64,000 nt of DNA from Bugula neritina. Taxonomy: Eukaryota > Bryozoa > Gymnolaemata > Cheilostomatida > Bugulidae. The first letter of the stretch is position 1. Each line of letters begins with the position of its first letter. Below are positions 1-14,000 of the stretch, in pieces. The position numbers and the translations under genes were made by a program. The notes beneath the pieces are model-generated. The model made no database searches. It worked only from the letters and a program-made list of their open reading frames with translations, and had not been told where the DNA came from. Where the stretch lies: positions 2,872,628 to 2,936,627 of the forward strand of contig OZ037771.1 in assembly GCA_964035545.1 (NCBI GenBank). The letters are read 5' to 3'.

Positions 1-3000
1 TACACATGAACTAATAACCCACTTTCAATTTTTGTAACCATTATTTGGGAGTTATCCCTCTACACTCATGGGTGCAAAAGTAAATACAGCTGCTTGACAT
101 CTACACCGAATGAAACAAGAGTTGAAGCCTATTGTAAAGAAGCTGAAATCGTTAGTCCAGAGTAAATTTAAATTTGTACATTTCAGTTGAAGTGGATATG
201 AGTCTAGCAGTATGAAAGCTGTCATATGCCAGCCAGCATCTCTTAATTAGAGCTCACTCAGTGAGCAAGCTAATAGATTTCTGTATCTACATAGCACCTC
301 AGCCTGCTGAACAACTTGCTGCTGCCAAAGTTAAATATATTCATTAAATGTAAACTAATTGGATTTCACTGCTTATTTACTATTATATAGGCTATGTTAA
401 CCCAGGGAGAAAGGTCCATCACACAGTCAAATATCTAATGTCCAGTGCTAGAATAGCCTAGATCTGTTAATAAATATGCAGCTGTACATCAGTTTTACAA
501 GAGAAAGACAACTCCAGAATTACTTGATGCTGATATAGGTGCATGTAGGCAATGTTCCAAGTGTTATTCAGTGCATATCCACACTTGCTGCTGGTATGAG
601 CTCTTTGGTCACAGAGAGACTATTTACAGCTATCTTCTAGCTTTGACACTTGAGATAATCCTTTAGCATTTCAGACATTTTAGAGTTCATCTTTGGATTA
701 ACTGGCAGTAATCAAATCATTCCTTCCATCAAGATCTGCACCGGAATACTGAACTAAACAGTGAATGCACAACCTTCCACAGTGTTGGAAGCATCAACTG
801 ATTTTGCCTTTAAGCCTATACTTTGCATCTTGCTGGTATTTTTGAAGCAAATTTCTCTTTAATATAGTCACTGTTGAGATAAAAGACGTCAGTAGTGGTC
901 CAGCTGTTAAAGGCACCAAATTAGCAGAACAGGGGAAAGTGGATCAAACTCCAACCCTCGCCATTGATAATTCCAGAAAGAGCAATGACTCCAAACTGCC
1001 CTAGCACCACTTTGAAAGTCCTTAAGCAATCCTACCAGCTTGACTTGAGCCAAAATTTGATAGTCATGAAACACATTTTTCACTGGTCAGGATCGTGACT
1101 TCAAATAATAGTGCTTTGAGGCTATAAAATCTGTGGAACTTAAGCTATGTATCTGAATTTACAGGTCAAAACCAAACACCAAACAATACAACCAGACAAG
1201 AAAGGCTAAAAAGCTTACAATTAAGATGTAATTGATTTACCAAGCTCCATTACACATGGCTTGCTCAGGAACAATGTACTCACAAATTAGACTGACAAGT
1301 GAGCACAAATTTCCTAGGATTGGCACTGGCTGTGTTTATATACATTGAATAGACACTTCCGGTAGCCCATGGGTAAAGTGGCTGGAAGAATAGAAGAAAT
1401 ATCCCCATTACCTAATCTGACAAAGGCAAGTGTTAGATACAAGGGGCTACATAGGGGATACAAAGTGCTACACAGCGACTACATGGGATACAAGGGGATA
1501 CACAGGAGCAAAGTGGAAGTTGAAATTAATGAATGCCACCTATTTTGCTCAACAAGTTAGAAAAGCCATCCACTTACCCTACATTGGACTGTAATACTAC
1601 AGCACAGCACTGTACTAGCCTGTACTACACTAAACCACCAAACTGGCACAGAAACCTAATGTCTACAATGTTATTGAGCAAGTGCCCTCTCTGATGTTGA
1701 CTGTCATGTAGTGGTAGTTAATTAAAAGGTAAAAATCCACAAAACAAAAAACCTGGTTTCAAGCTGGCACCTAGTTAGACCTGAGCCAAGAGGATTCTAA
1801 TCCCGAGGTAAAATTTTTGACCGTGAGAGTGAAAAGAGAAAATTCAACTTTTTGTCTTCACATTCTTAGGAGACAGAGCAGTGGATCTAATATTGACAGG
1901 TTTTTATGATATTTGATACAAAGTTGTTTGCATGAATAGTTGACAAAAGGAATGTGATAGATAGCAAGAAAGGAAGGGATTGAAAGAGAAACATGTTAAC
2001 GCATCATCGAAGACAGAGCCTATATGATGGGTAAAGGGGTCCTATTACACACTTTCACATCATAACACCCTCAATACTCATCTTGATTATTCAACAAACA
2101 CAGACAAACTAAGAATACAGTTGTAGGCTGGCGTATCACTGCCTTTTTGTGTGAGCACACAATTTATTAAGAAAAAAACTTGATCATAAAACTGAAATTC
2201 AATACGACCTACGCAAACCTCCAATCCAAGATGGCTATCTACTGAAATATTTACATTAAATAGACAGAATTAGCACGAATCACAATACCCAGTGTAAAAT
2301 GATACACTTACAACACGAAGCGTTGGGTGGCTCTCTATAAAAACCTAAATTAGGGCTTGAAATTACATAAATGGAATGCTATTTCATTGCTGGGATGTGT
2401 CTTGCACAGCGTTATGTCATACATGACATCCCGTGAACAAAGGTGAGACGACCCTTGAAAGAAATATGTAACATGGGAAGATGGATTCTGAAGTTATGAG
2501 TAATCAGTGAGAGAAAAAGCAATCGTTTCGAGTGTTTTAAGGACAATCCCTTTTGAGTTTGTTGAACTTGCGGCATAAGCTGTTGGCTCAATATCGTATT
2601 CTACAACTCTGTTTGACAACAAGCCTAACATTTGTTACGATGGTTGTTGAGACATCGCCGGCCAATCAGAAGCTAATCCTGGAATGTGAGTCATAAAAGC
2701 AGATTTGAGATTTGTCACCTCTGTAATTATTCAGCATCTTTAATCAAAGCTATGCTTATTTTTCCTGCTGCAAACTCAGCATGATCTCTACTATTCACAA
2801 TGGATATACAGCAAATGAAAGGGGTTTAGAGGTTGATGAGAAATTAAAAATGGAGCTTAAAGTTTAAGATCAGATCAAAAGTAATATAGTTGAGCTCCAG
2901 CTCTGGTTGTCATTTGGATTCAGGTGAACTGGTGCAACAAACCAACACTTGTATACAATACAATAGCCTTAGTACTGAGACTATAACTCCGTAAGAGGAG

Positions 3001-3052
3001 AGGGGGTGTACAGAGGGAGTGACTCAGCGACTAGTTTGTTTTTACAACTTAC
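1..3052. other. Left-edge non-coding stretch (intron or 3' part of INF2-like gene)
   Basis: The INF2-like gene on the minus strand should continue into this stretch, because its exon ending at 3053 has a good donor and an open phase (2). I scanned the minus strand for the next DID/FH1/FH2 exon and could not find one, so this is probably a long intron. It contains a short degenerate repeat around 1436-1512. A plus-strand stretch near 565-640 faintly recalls the C-terminus of hAT transposases but has stops on both sides. No other gene is supported. Confidence 0.4.
1436..1512. repeat. Short degenerate tandem repeat
   Basis: Imperfect copies of a motif close to ggctacataggggatacaa follow one another. 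They create a 63-codon open frame on the plus strand that looks like repeat rather than gene. Confidence 0.4.
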
Positions 3053-6000
3053 CTCAACTCTTCTATTATGTCTAGCAACTTCTGACCTGAAATAAGAAAA
3101 TACCCATATAATGAGGTCAATACAATAATCATAAAAGTGGATGAGAGTGAGGGAGCAATAGTGTGCTCCAACATCAAAGTTTATTTTAATGACAACTAGT
3201 TCTAAATGGAGTAGTTGTAATAAAGCTACTGATGTATTATTTTTAAATGAGATTACTTATTAGTTATACATATTTAATAGTTTCCTGTTACAGTGTTAAC
3301 TGAGGACACTGATATTTGATGTTTTTACACTCAAACCCATTTCTGTCACTGAGAGTTTTCTTAGCTTTGCAAATAGATCAAGTTTTCAGTTGACCTAAAA
3401 ACCTTCTCCTGATTACCAAAAATTCAAACATTGCGGTTAGAAGATAAAAAGACGTTTCAATATACAATATTCAGCGCCAACATTAGATGCGTTATCAGTT
3501 GATCTGTGAGTAAAGACAAAAGAGAAGTTGAATTATTGTGTGATTTGTGAATGAAAATCAGATAGTCTGTCTGTTTGTAGTACCAGAGTGTGTAGTAGTG
3601 ATTAATGAATGGGTTGTGAAGGTCTATCAGCCTTATCTAAGCAAAGGGAGTAAAGCAGTAGACCACATCCGGTCTGTAAAGTCAACAACCAAATGAGATC
3701 AGAGCAATCACATTAGAGGAGCAAAAGTTACAGTAATTTCAACTAATTATCCCTAGACAGGTTCATTGAGCATGTGGATTAACTATATGCATGCTAACTT
3801 TAGAGCTTATATTGTTTCAAAGTGTGGCTAAAATAAATCCATCAACAATAAAAAGAATTCCACCCAAATAGCACAATTCAAAGTTGCTATTATTAAAACA
3901 AAATGGCTGATTACCAAAAAACAGACTGAGTCCCTTATGTTAAACTAGCTTCAAATCTTACCCTAGTAGTGTTCAGTAGAGCTTAGCATACTTTGTTTAT
4001 CATGGCATACCAAAACATTATGCCGATTTATCAAAATTAATCAGAATGATTAACTTAATGTAAAAACAATCAAATGCAGGTTCGGATTGTCATTTGAATA
4101 ATGAGAATAAGCCTATTGTTGATTGTTAGAGCAGCTGCCTCTGTTGACAGATTAAAACTTTGAGATAAAGATTAAATATGTTATAATTATTTACTAAAAA
4201 CACAGCTGCCACTGTAAACATAAATACAACACGTCTCCATGGTGTGTAGCTGTAGTGTGACAATAGAGATTAAGGAAAAAACTGCACTCAGTTAGATGGC
4301 TTGTCTGTGGCTAATAAAATAAACAGCATTTCATACTGCATTCTGAATTTATATATATTCAAAAACATAAAAAAATACTCCCTGTCAAAAATGTATGAAT
4401 ATATTATACAAACGTCCACTACTACCAAACTCTACTACCCTAAAACAGGTGCCACCTATAATATTTCATTTGTGGTAAGTTTAGCAAAACCAGGTATGTG
4501 GAAATTGTTCTTCAGATGTTGTTTTGTTTTCCTAAGCTGTGAGCATTACATCATTGAGGTAGGTTGACAAAAACTGTGGTGTATTAGCATTTCTAAAACC
4601 AAACTTTTTAGGCAACAACAGCAAACAATGGTTGATGTAAGAGCTTATTTTGTGTGTTAGTAACTAAAAATAGAGCTTTTTTAGCCACAGCTGGAGACAT
4701 GGAGCCAATAAAACCACTAACATATTCACCAAAAATCTAACTGTGAATACAACTAACATTTATTGACATCCCTGGAATTTTTGCCTGTCAAAATCAGAAG
4801 TCTTTGGTTATATGCAAGCTGATTTCCACATGTTGCATATTTACATTTCTACTGAGCAATTTTTCACCCCTACCTACCTACTGGTTTGTAAAACCAACAA
4901 TTACTATAAATAAAACGAAAAATGAAAAACTATTTCCCCAAGAGGTCAATAACTCTTTAAAAGTTCACTTAACTTTAAAATCAAAATATTTAATCTGAAA
5001 GAACATGATGTAAAATTTAGACAATATATTCAAGACTTATAATTTCAACTTTTTAGTTACTGGAGAAACGATTTGAATAAGATTTACAACAAAACCATTT
5101 AATTTAAACTACAGGTTGGGAATTCTTTAATCGCAGGTGCTATGATAATATATGTTGGTACAAACCAATCATTTGCTGCAGCTAAAAATACAACTTTCAA
5201 ACTGATAAGGCCCAATTACATGCAGCACGCACCTCTAAAATCAACAAACCAGATGATTTGTAAAAGGGTCCACCCACCTGAGGACACTAAATACACCATC
5301 AGCAAGATAGCCAGTAGCAAACAGCTGCCAACTTTGATACATGCTTATCTCTATTATTGCAAACGTAGTCAGTGTAATATACTCCAAATTAGAAGTACAG
5401 TTGGCTATCTTTAACTTTTAGCTTTATCATAAGATGTTAGCATCAAACTTAAAATTTTAATGCCTAAAATCAGACCACTAGAGTGTAAATTTAAAACACT
5501 AGACCTTCCCTACTAATATGAAGATGAAATGAGCATACTTTAGAAAAGCTGAGGTGTGCTTTGTACCACCTTAAGAAGGCCTGCATTGGTACAAAATACA
5601 GATAAGCCTGAGGTGAACTTACCAACTAGTTCATTTCGAATCCTCACTCTGTCTTCCACCTTTTCTGTAGAAATGATGATGCAGTTACAGAAAGCCAACA
5701 AAGCTGTCTTATATGCACCATCATCGCTATCTTCAAGCTCTGTTATTATAAACTTGAACCTATTGGGAAGTCTCTTTTGCTCCTAAAACAGTTGTAAAGG
5801 TTTAAAAAATAGAACACAATCTACTAGGATTATAAATTTTCTTTAAAAAGAATTGGGAAGAGTAAGCTGAACCCCTTTTCTACTTGCAGTCATTGATACC
5901 TTGAACCCAGATGTATCCCAGATATGTGACATATATTTATTACTAGTCAGGTTTTGTTAATTAAAACAGTTTTGAATATCTCTCAAAAGTGCTTCATGAA

Positions 6001-9000
6001 TCTGGTGCTTTTACAATTTGAAAGGAGGGAATTTGGCTACTGTCATTAAAAGTTTTCTCTACAAAGTATTACATATCGTTTAGGGTGTGATTTTCTAAAT
6101 TCAATTTGAGCTATGAAGTCATATTTTTCTGACTAACAAAGAAATTCGACTACAAATGAACAAGACTTGGTATCAATTGAAAATATTTTCTTTTAAAGAA
6201 TCAAAAGGCAGATTGCAACTTTGTGTGGGGAAAAGTGATTGAAATTTTTTGCACACTACGCATGTAATTCTCTTTTGGTTGCTGTAAAAGCTAAGAAAAG
6301 TCTTTGATTATCGACATAATAACCTGGAGAAGGTTATTGATATAGGATAATACTAGTCCTAGTTTAAATGAACGCTTTAGGTTTTGTATAAATTAAGTTA
6401 TGGCCTCCTTGTATCAACAGTATCACAATATTAACACAAACATACCGACACAATGGATACAAACTTTATTATTCTATGATGAATATTTTTATATTTAGTT
6501 TGTTTCAAATTATATTTCTCTCCCAAATAAAAGACCTTGACTAGCATGATTCAGTGGGAACTTCAATCAACTGCAGCTAAGCTATGATAGACTATGCTTA
6601 GCTGTGGCGATTGATACATAGACTAAGATCTAGTGGCTTATAATGGATTGCAGATCAACGCTTAGCCAACCCACCACTTAGCCAACCCACCACGGGATAC
6701 TGCGGCAGTCTAAAGTTCTTGTGTAATTAAAACAACTGGATGCCGATTGAAGTAAAAACCTTTGGTCAAAGAGTTCCTAGCTCCACCAGATGGAGTACAC
6801 CAATGAGCTGTAAGGGGGGAATGGTAGTACCTACTACACAGGCCCATTATACAGACAATCTCTCACCCTATGCTTAGACCTTTGTAGAGCCACCTATCAA
6901 CAACATCATTGTGAATGTCACTACAGTTTCAACAAGTTCTTCCCAGTAACTTAGTTTTAGAGGTGACTAGCCTTTCATTATGCCTGACAATACCTTTTCT
7001 GGAATTCTGAATAATGCCATATATTATGTAGGTGTCATACATGATTACACTTTTCACTGTACTGAAGTAGTTGCATTTCTACTGCCCTACCAGCATGTAG
7101 CCAACAAACACACTTCTAGTCACCAGTGCACAACTATGGTGAATATTTTCTTAGTCACTCCGAAGCTAAACCACCCAATGGATGTAGATTATCTCAAAAC
7201 TCAGGGGTTCGAAAATTTGATGCAATTAATTTAGTCAAGTCTGTAGGGTTGATATCTTATCTCCACCTAGCTTCAGTTACAGCCCATAGAGCAACACTTG
7301 ATCTCGCAGTTAGTACTCCAAGTAGGCAAGGAATGATTAAGCCTAGTTGGAGTGGGAACCAGAAGTATAGAAATGTACACTTAAGGTGTATAAGTGACCT
7401 AAGCTTAGCAACTGGAGAATGATATGGTAACTATACCATATATTACTAACTTCTGAGATTATACAAAAATAATGACACGTAAAGGGCAGTGTCATTCTAC
7501 ACAGTTCACGAAATTTTGTGACGAAAATCATAATATTTCTCTATCCACCTATGCAGGTAATGTGATTAAGTGGCATTGTCCTTCATTAGTTCATCACTGC
7601 CAACCCACTGAGTCAAAACACCACCCTAGTTCTCTACTACATGTTGTTGGCACTTGGAACTATAATTTAGAATTTAGATGCTGGGATAAAATTCATAAGG
7701 GATGTGAAGAGGAAAAGTATCTTCATAACTAGTCAAATTTGTGAATGTTTCAAATTGATTGCCTACAGGGGACCAATGGAGTTGGCCACAAGGTAAACCA
7801 GATGACCACAAACACAAAAAAGTGTTCACAGAATATTGGTTTAAGGGTGATAACAAACCTTGAAGTGCTGTAAAGCACTGAGTGCTCTATCATATCCTTC
7901 ACTGGAGTAGACGCAGAGAGCCGATAGTAACTCTATAACTTGCTTTTTTACTACAGTGTTAGTTGTGTCCAGAGCTATAAGCAATAATACAACACGTTAT
8001 TGTACAATGCAATAAAATAAATACTCATTATTTAAAATTTTAAACACACTGCTCTTAGGTATAATGAACATGTCAAGTAAGATATGTAACTAAACTAGTT
8101 AAACCAACCAGTAAACTTTTGGCAAGAGTTGGTGACAAAGAGTTATATTTTGAACATAATACTAGATGCAAGACTTGGAAAATAAAAAAATTGATAATTT
8201 TATGGCAAATGTCTTGCATAGCTTGTTTATTGATATTTCACAGCCTTTTTCCCAAGCAAGAATAACTTTTTCTCGTTATCCATGCATAACTACATAGCTG
8301 CTGTGTAGTGAGCAGCCCCATGTGGAGCAATTATCAGGATACAGGCTGTGAAAATGATACTGGAGTCATGAAAATGTGGACATTTGGAGCCTCGATGAAT
8401 GTGAATGTAATGAGGCTGAAAACTGCAGTTTCTTCTCATAACACCTAAGAGAATTTTGCCAAATGGCATTTTGTAGGTTGCCGCCAGTGCCAGTTATGTT
8501 AAGCAAGAAAGTATGGTTAATTGAGCAAAATATAAAACAATCTTCAGCACGATTGATTCCATTGTGAATAAAGCATTTGCATAGACATGAGGACTAAATG
8601 ATTATGTTATTAATAAATGAATTATAAATTTATTTGAACTGAATCAACCATAGTAAACAATGAATGCACTGCACTATCAAGACTATTGTTCAGTTCTCAT
8701 TGACATTCACAACTTTTTACAAGAAAATTCAGGGCAGAACACATCTTAGTCCATGATTTTGTTATTTTATTTGTGGTTGTTGATTAAACTGTAAGTTGAG
8801 AAAACTAAAACATCTGTACTATATATGGTTACTATGACAGATTTTAGCAAAATTCTGGGATTTCAAATTTTGCTGAGGTACAAAAACAACATGACTGTCT
8901 GATGAGCTATTTTCGCATTATTAACCTCATTTGATGTGAAGTTTAATGGGTATATATTACATATTTAGCTACTACCACAGTACTGAATGGTCAATTGGGT

Positions 9001-11075
9001 TTGATTAGCTGAGTGAAATACCCTTCTCACAGCTAAAAGAGGCCCTATTAATGTTTTCTCTCCCTTATCAGCCCAGTCAAGTAGCCAGGGCTTCGCTAAA
9101 CTCAAGTTTCATGCCAGTTCACACTGAATCAGATGGTATGTTTACCAAACAGTGGATGGCTGTGAATGTAAGTTTACTGTAATTAGCATAAGCCAAGCCT
9201 AAGAGTTATCAACATTATACTTAGCTAGGTGATGCTGAGAATAAGGCAGTTGTCTTCCAACTGATATCTGACACTCCACATAATAGTACTGAGTCTTTGT
9301 GTAAATAGATTTGAAAAAATGTTGACCTCTTTGTTGATAGCATAGTTCATTTTACTATTTCAACATTGCTGTAACTGTTGAAAGTTGGAAGGGATTACAG
9401 TTTTAGTAAAGTTCGAAGCAGGTTTCAAATATTACATTCTAACCGTATTGTGTTAATTTGTTGCAATTTTATGTGTTAAATGCTGCTTTCAGTGGCAAAA
9501 CTGTATTGGAGTATATGCATAGATGCACGAAAGGGAGAAAGGCTACACTGCCACAATTGTTCAAAATTTATGCAGGAAAAAAGTTTAACCTAAACAACAA
9601 ATTTAAATGAACACCCAGGGATGCATGAAATATGAGGGCCAGTCATGTCTATTTAAATTTAGAAAGGCACATAATTAATAAGGTGACTCAATTCTACATG
9701 CAGCAAGATATTTCCAATACAGCTACTCTTATAATGTGCTTATAATGATGTGCCGTATCCATAGCTACAAGGTAACATCCCTATGCATGTAATAGAAATA
9801 GTATATACCTGAGAAATAAGTAATATCCAGGTATTGAAAGGAAAACTTAGAATCAACACTGCGAGGATTTCGATTTCTCAGTGAAAATATTATAAATGCA
9901 TTTATCAGACTATGAGCCGGCAAAGCTTACATTATAAAGTTATTTAGCTACTTGTTACTTCTTATTGTATGAAGATGAAGGTTTACTGTATTGCATTGAA
10001 TATAATTTTAACAAACATTTTAATTTCTCCAGCATATTAAAAGCTTTAAAAACTAACTGAATTGGTTCCATATATAATAACTATAAGAAACTAAGAAGCA
10101 AATAACACCACTGTTACTTTTTTAATTTAAGTGAATTTTGTAGCAGTTTTTATGCAGTTTTTATGTGAAAGCTCAAGCCAGGGATCAGCATTATTAACAT
10201 AATTTGTAATGTGCCCTGCACTGTGTCTTCTTGTTGACAGCTCTAACTAACTTGATACAAATTGTTTATTAGCTTAATTGGCAGCTGTAAACAGTAAATT
10301 AATCTTGTATATTTTAAATATAAGCTGTAATTTCTTCATGTAGAAAGATAGGCTTCATTCAAATTAAGATAACTAATAGCAATAAACTGTTTACAAACTG
10401 ATAGCATCCAACTGACATTGTTACCACAATGTTTTAAAAGATCACATTGATGGTTATTTTACAAGCAAAGTTGTGTTGTTCTTTTTTTTTCTAAAAACCA
10501 CAACATAACAAGACTTTATCAAGCTATAACCTCATCAGCCACCAGAAAATGAATGACAGGATGTGACAAAGGTTGTTAATTACCATCTCAAAACAGTTCT
10601 TGCAATAATTAGTCTCCCCTATTGTTTTAGTTATACCTTTACTATTTGCAAAACATCCAAGTACAGTTAATCCTATTCTTTGGCTATATGCAAACACTGC
10701 TTTTTGAAATTTGCAGCTTTATATATTTACAATCTTTCTTTTCTTTTGTTTAAATTCATCAGCTTAAGAAATGGTCCAAAACTTCCCAGCATTTGAAAAT
10801 ATCATCAAGGCTAATTGGCATTTAATTCGGACTGGATATCAGTGGGAGACGCTGTGTTCCATTTCAAATTTAATGTTAGGTAAATACAGCTGCTGGCAAA
10901 ACTATGTACTAGTGGTTAGAGCAAAGAGATCTGCAGGCTAATAATTCAGACTGCAGTAGATTTAATTTACTAAGGCAATTAAATTTTAGCCTGGGGTCTT
11001 GTTCTTACCAGTTGCTAACTTTTGGGTAAATTCTTTATTCTCTATGATATAGTCTAATCCAGTTTGAGAATTCAT
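3053..11075 (-). CDS. INF2: INF2-like formin, DID region (partial, 3' end beyond left edge)
   Basis: Four minus-strand exons join in phase: 11075-11009, 7974-7859, 5782-5623 and 3086-3053. They encode about 127 residues that track the diaphanous inhibitory domain (armadillo-like FH3) of inverted formin 2. Visible motifs are [63 protein letters not shown] and [13 protein letters not shown]. The ALDT.N..VKKQV and L.G..LLD motifs fit INF2 better than DIAPH or DAAM. INF2 nucleates and severs actin, and its DID binds a C-terminal regulatory helix. FH1, FH2 and C-terminus must lie off the left edge. The first ATG (11075) aligns with an internal Met of human INF2. An in-frame stop lies 18 nt upstream with no AG between, so either this protein starts late in the DID or an unusual splice joins an exon I did not find. 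Family call firm; the 5' end is uncertain. Confidence 0.8.
3087..5622. other. INF2-like intron
   Basis: AT-rich intron between two minus-strand exons with matching phase 1 borders. I see no further exon, RNA gene or clear mobile element in it. Confidence 0.6.
5783..7858. other. INF2-like intron
   Basis: Phase 0 intron. It holds a two-copy 16-bp direct repeat at 6661-6693 (ttagccaacccaccac). Several 60-98 codon open frames between 6980 and 7860 lack splice or motif support. Confidence 0.6.
6661..6693. repeat. Two-copy direct repeat
   Basis: The 16-mer ttagccaacccaccac occurs twice in tandem without mismatch. Confidence 0.7.
7975..11008. other. INF2-like intron
   Basis: Phase 1 intron, strongly AT-rich. 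A tRNA-like block near 10910-10980 could be an old SINE. Nothing else is recognisable. Confidence 0.55.
10905..10985 (+). mobile_element. Possible degenerate tRNA-derived SINE fragment
   Basis: The motif tagtggttagagc resembles a Pol III box A of tRNA-derived SINEs. It is followed about 30 nt later by a poor box B-like stretch (taattcagactgc). There is no tail or target duplication that I can define, so this is tentative. Confidence 0.25.
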
Positions 11076-14000
11076 GGTGAGATGAATTTAATCCCTGCCC
11101 TTGGGGCGATGAAATGTTAATATAATCCTAAATAGCCTCTTCACTGGAGATGTCCATTCAGCATGAGCACTACAACACAGTATACCCATATCTAGAATGC
11201 CATGTAAAGATCTAGAAACACTGCATTATTCAGAGCATTAATAATAGGTGCAGCGGTGGCAGGTTTAAGTAATGTTTCAACTTTAATGTAGGAGGTTATA
11301 GCAGAAATTTAAATGAATCACCTGGGCAACAGTATGCGTAGTTAGCTTAAAGCATTAAGAACTTAGTATACTGATAGTCTGAGTATACCAATGATATGTA
11401 TGATTACCATGACGCCATTGTTTTGAACAGGTTCTATATGTCATTAAACTTCTTGATGAGTCACCAGTGTAAACCAAACTCAAGGAGAAAAGTTTTAATA
11501 GACTGGAAGAAAAAGTTGGGTAAATTTAAAATCTAACACCAACAGCCAACCCATTAGGTTTACAATTGAGGAAATAATCCTATACTTGAATTTTTACAGA
11601 ATAAGCTTGGCTGAAGGGAACTAGACTTAATAAATTATACCCTGAAACGCCATACTAGGATTACAGTTTCACACACTACCTCACTTTTCTAAGAGGCCTA
11701 TAAATTACTCTGAGACAGTATTAGTTTATTGTAGAAGGTAAAGGCGATTATGGTAATTGAGGACAGTAAAGGAAATATTATTCCTCTATTTCACAGCCTC
11801 ACCCAAGTATTACCAGACTACTCGCACTCCAACCACTTAACCGTCTCAGTACAGAAATGGGTCAGTCTAGTTGGAAAAGTTTTCATATGTTTACATTAAT
11901 TCTAGATGATGGCTTTATGGCTCTAGATTGATGAAATGATTATCATTATCAGATATTTCAACAGCTTAAATGCAGTTGATTGTTGGTGTATCCAAAGGTT
12001 CCGAGGAATTCAGATTGTAAACTTTGTAGTCTTTCATTAACTTTATATCTACCCGATTTTCCATTTTATTTAACTTAGGGCTTCTAATTATGAATCTTTC
12101 ACCTCAAAATAATGCTAACTTTAAAATGATGATTACATGGTAGAATTTAAAGTGAAGGGTTTATAGATTGCTTGAGATAGTCACAAACTAGAACAGTTAG
12201 AAAGATGGCAGTGTTAGCATTTCAGAGAAATTAGGCAATGCCATGATTGATGTTCAGATATAATTACATATGCATTTATATGCGATATTGGTACTAATCT
12301 GGAGGGTTATGTATAGTAAAAGCATGACAACATCCATATTTCTAACACATAATAATTTAACATGCTTTTGCTCGAAATACATTGAGGAGAGTCTAAAAAA
12401 CAATATTCTAGAAAGGCAAATAAAACTAATTAAATTATAACCATAGCCTAAGAGTAAGTACAGATCATGTGACCCAGTGGAATTTGTACCAGTCACAAAG
12501 TTGTAGACCATTTTAACGCCAATATTTGTAGCATGAAAATTGTCTGTATGAAAGGAAATAATTATTAAGTTAAACCCAATGCATTCGTATTGATATGTTC
12601 ATACCACCCATTGATCATTCAATGGCAAACAACTGTTTCACTTTTTGGTTCATACTGAATTTGATATAATTATAATTACTATAAACTTAAAGAATCCCTA
12701 AACCAACATGACAATTTTAAAAATAAAAAATGAGTGCTTAAAATCTTTAAATACCTTACTAAGAGTAAGTCAGTATGAGTATCATCTGCTGAACTTGTGA
12801 AGTCTTTAGCCAAAACAATTAGATTTAGTATAACTATAACTGTAAGACTAAGTATTAAAGCACTTATTTAAAATATAGCAACATGGCTACTAACCTAGAA
12901 CAATATTTTACTTACCTAGTGCCTGCAGCATTCTATGTATAATGTAAGTATTCTTTACTTGACTCTATAAGCTGGCTCTAAGCTTGACTATCGATGAACA
13001 ATCAACAGGTTACATGAATAATATTGTTACAATTCAATTTTGTACGGTTGAATAAACGTCTATTACGAGGGTGCGTAGTACACTTGAACAGTGGCTATTC
13101 ATGCTTTGGCCAATCACGATGCCACGATACACTGCACTAAACGCCTCAACCGCATGTCCTGTGTTGAGAGGCAGGGTAGGATTTGAGATGATAAAAAGAA
13201 GACAACTTCTTTATTTTTGAACAACAGTTATTAAAAAAAAATTATTTATATACGCATTACGCTAGTAGCTACAAATAGAAAAAAGAAAGCTTAAATTTTT
13301 CTTCTCATTATTATTTTGGATACAGATAAGAAGCAATTTTCATAATCAACCAAATGAGTATATTGTCCAATTTGACAAACTAAAAAATTGTCAATTATAA
13401 CTTATATAAGTGGCTTTGACATTACTTTCTCTGTGCAGTAGTGGAGTGGAGCCTAGCTATTTCAATTATATGGCATGCACATTGGGACTGTCATGATGAT
13501 TTATATACCTATAAAGAGACTTTGAATTTAAAAATATATTTTCATAATGCTTTATGCCAAATCAGCTAATATACAATACACTTGTTTAGTTAAATTAGTA
13601 TTGTTTAAGAACCATGATCTGGTATCTTAAACAATTGTATAGTAACTTATCAGACCTAAGACATTGTAAAATTATAAAATGCTAAAAATACTAAAAGGTG
13701 AGTTATCATCATATTAAAGCCAGAGCTTCTGATGTAGTTTATAATGACTAATTAATACATTTGAATCATTGACATAACTACATGTTGTAAATGACTTGAA
13801 ATAAATCTTTGCTGAATCATGACTAAAGGTAAAGCATAGTGGTGCTGGATTTCCATGGTAAGGTAAGCTAGCACCAGCAATAAAATTGAAGTCTAGCAAC
13901 AATAATCACTTGTCAGTTAAGTTTTTGAATAGTCTATTAACACAGGTAATGTTATATTATCACTGTGAGTATCACCTCAAGTATCAGAGAGTCATTGACT

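Noticed and set aside
560-640. hAT transposase-like stretch
   Set aside because: One plus-strand frame reads LAAGMSSLVTERLFTA, loosely like the hAT C-terminal dimerisation motif, but stops surround it and no ends or duplications are visible. Too weak to annotate.
1785-1805. tRNA box B-like ggattctaatcccg
   Set aside because: The spacing to the box A-like word is too short for a tRNA gene and there is no stem pairing. At most a decayed SINE.
4301-5414. Three plus-strand frames of 64-90 codons
   Set aside because: They lie in an INF2-like intron, lack recognisable motifs and splice context, and the composition is AT-rich intron-like.
10800-10860. 5S rRNA-like words (ggatatcagtgggagac)
   Set aside because: Resemblance is limited to about 20 bp with mismatches and there are no 5S internal control regions.
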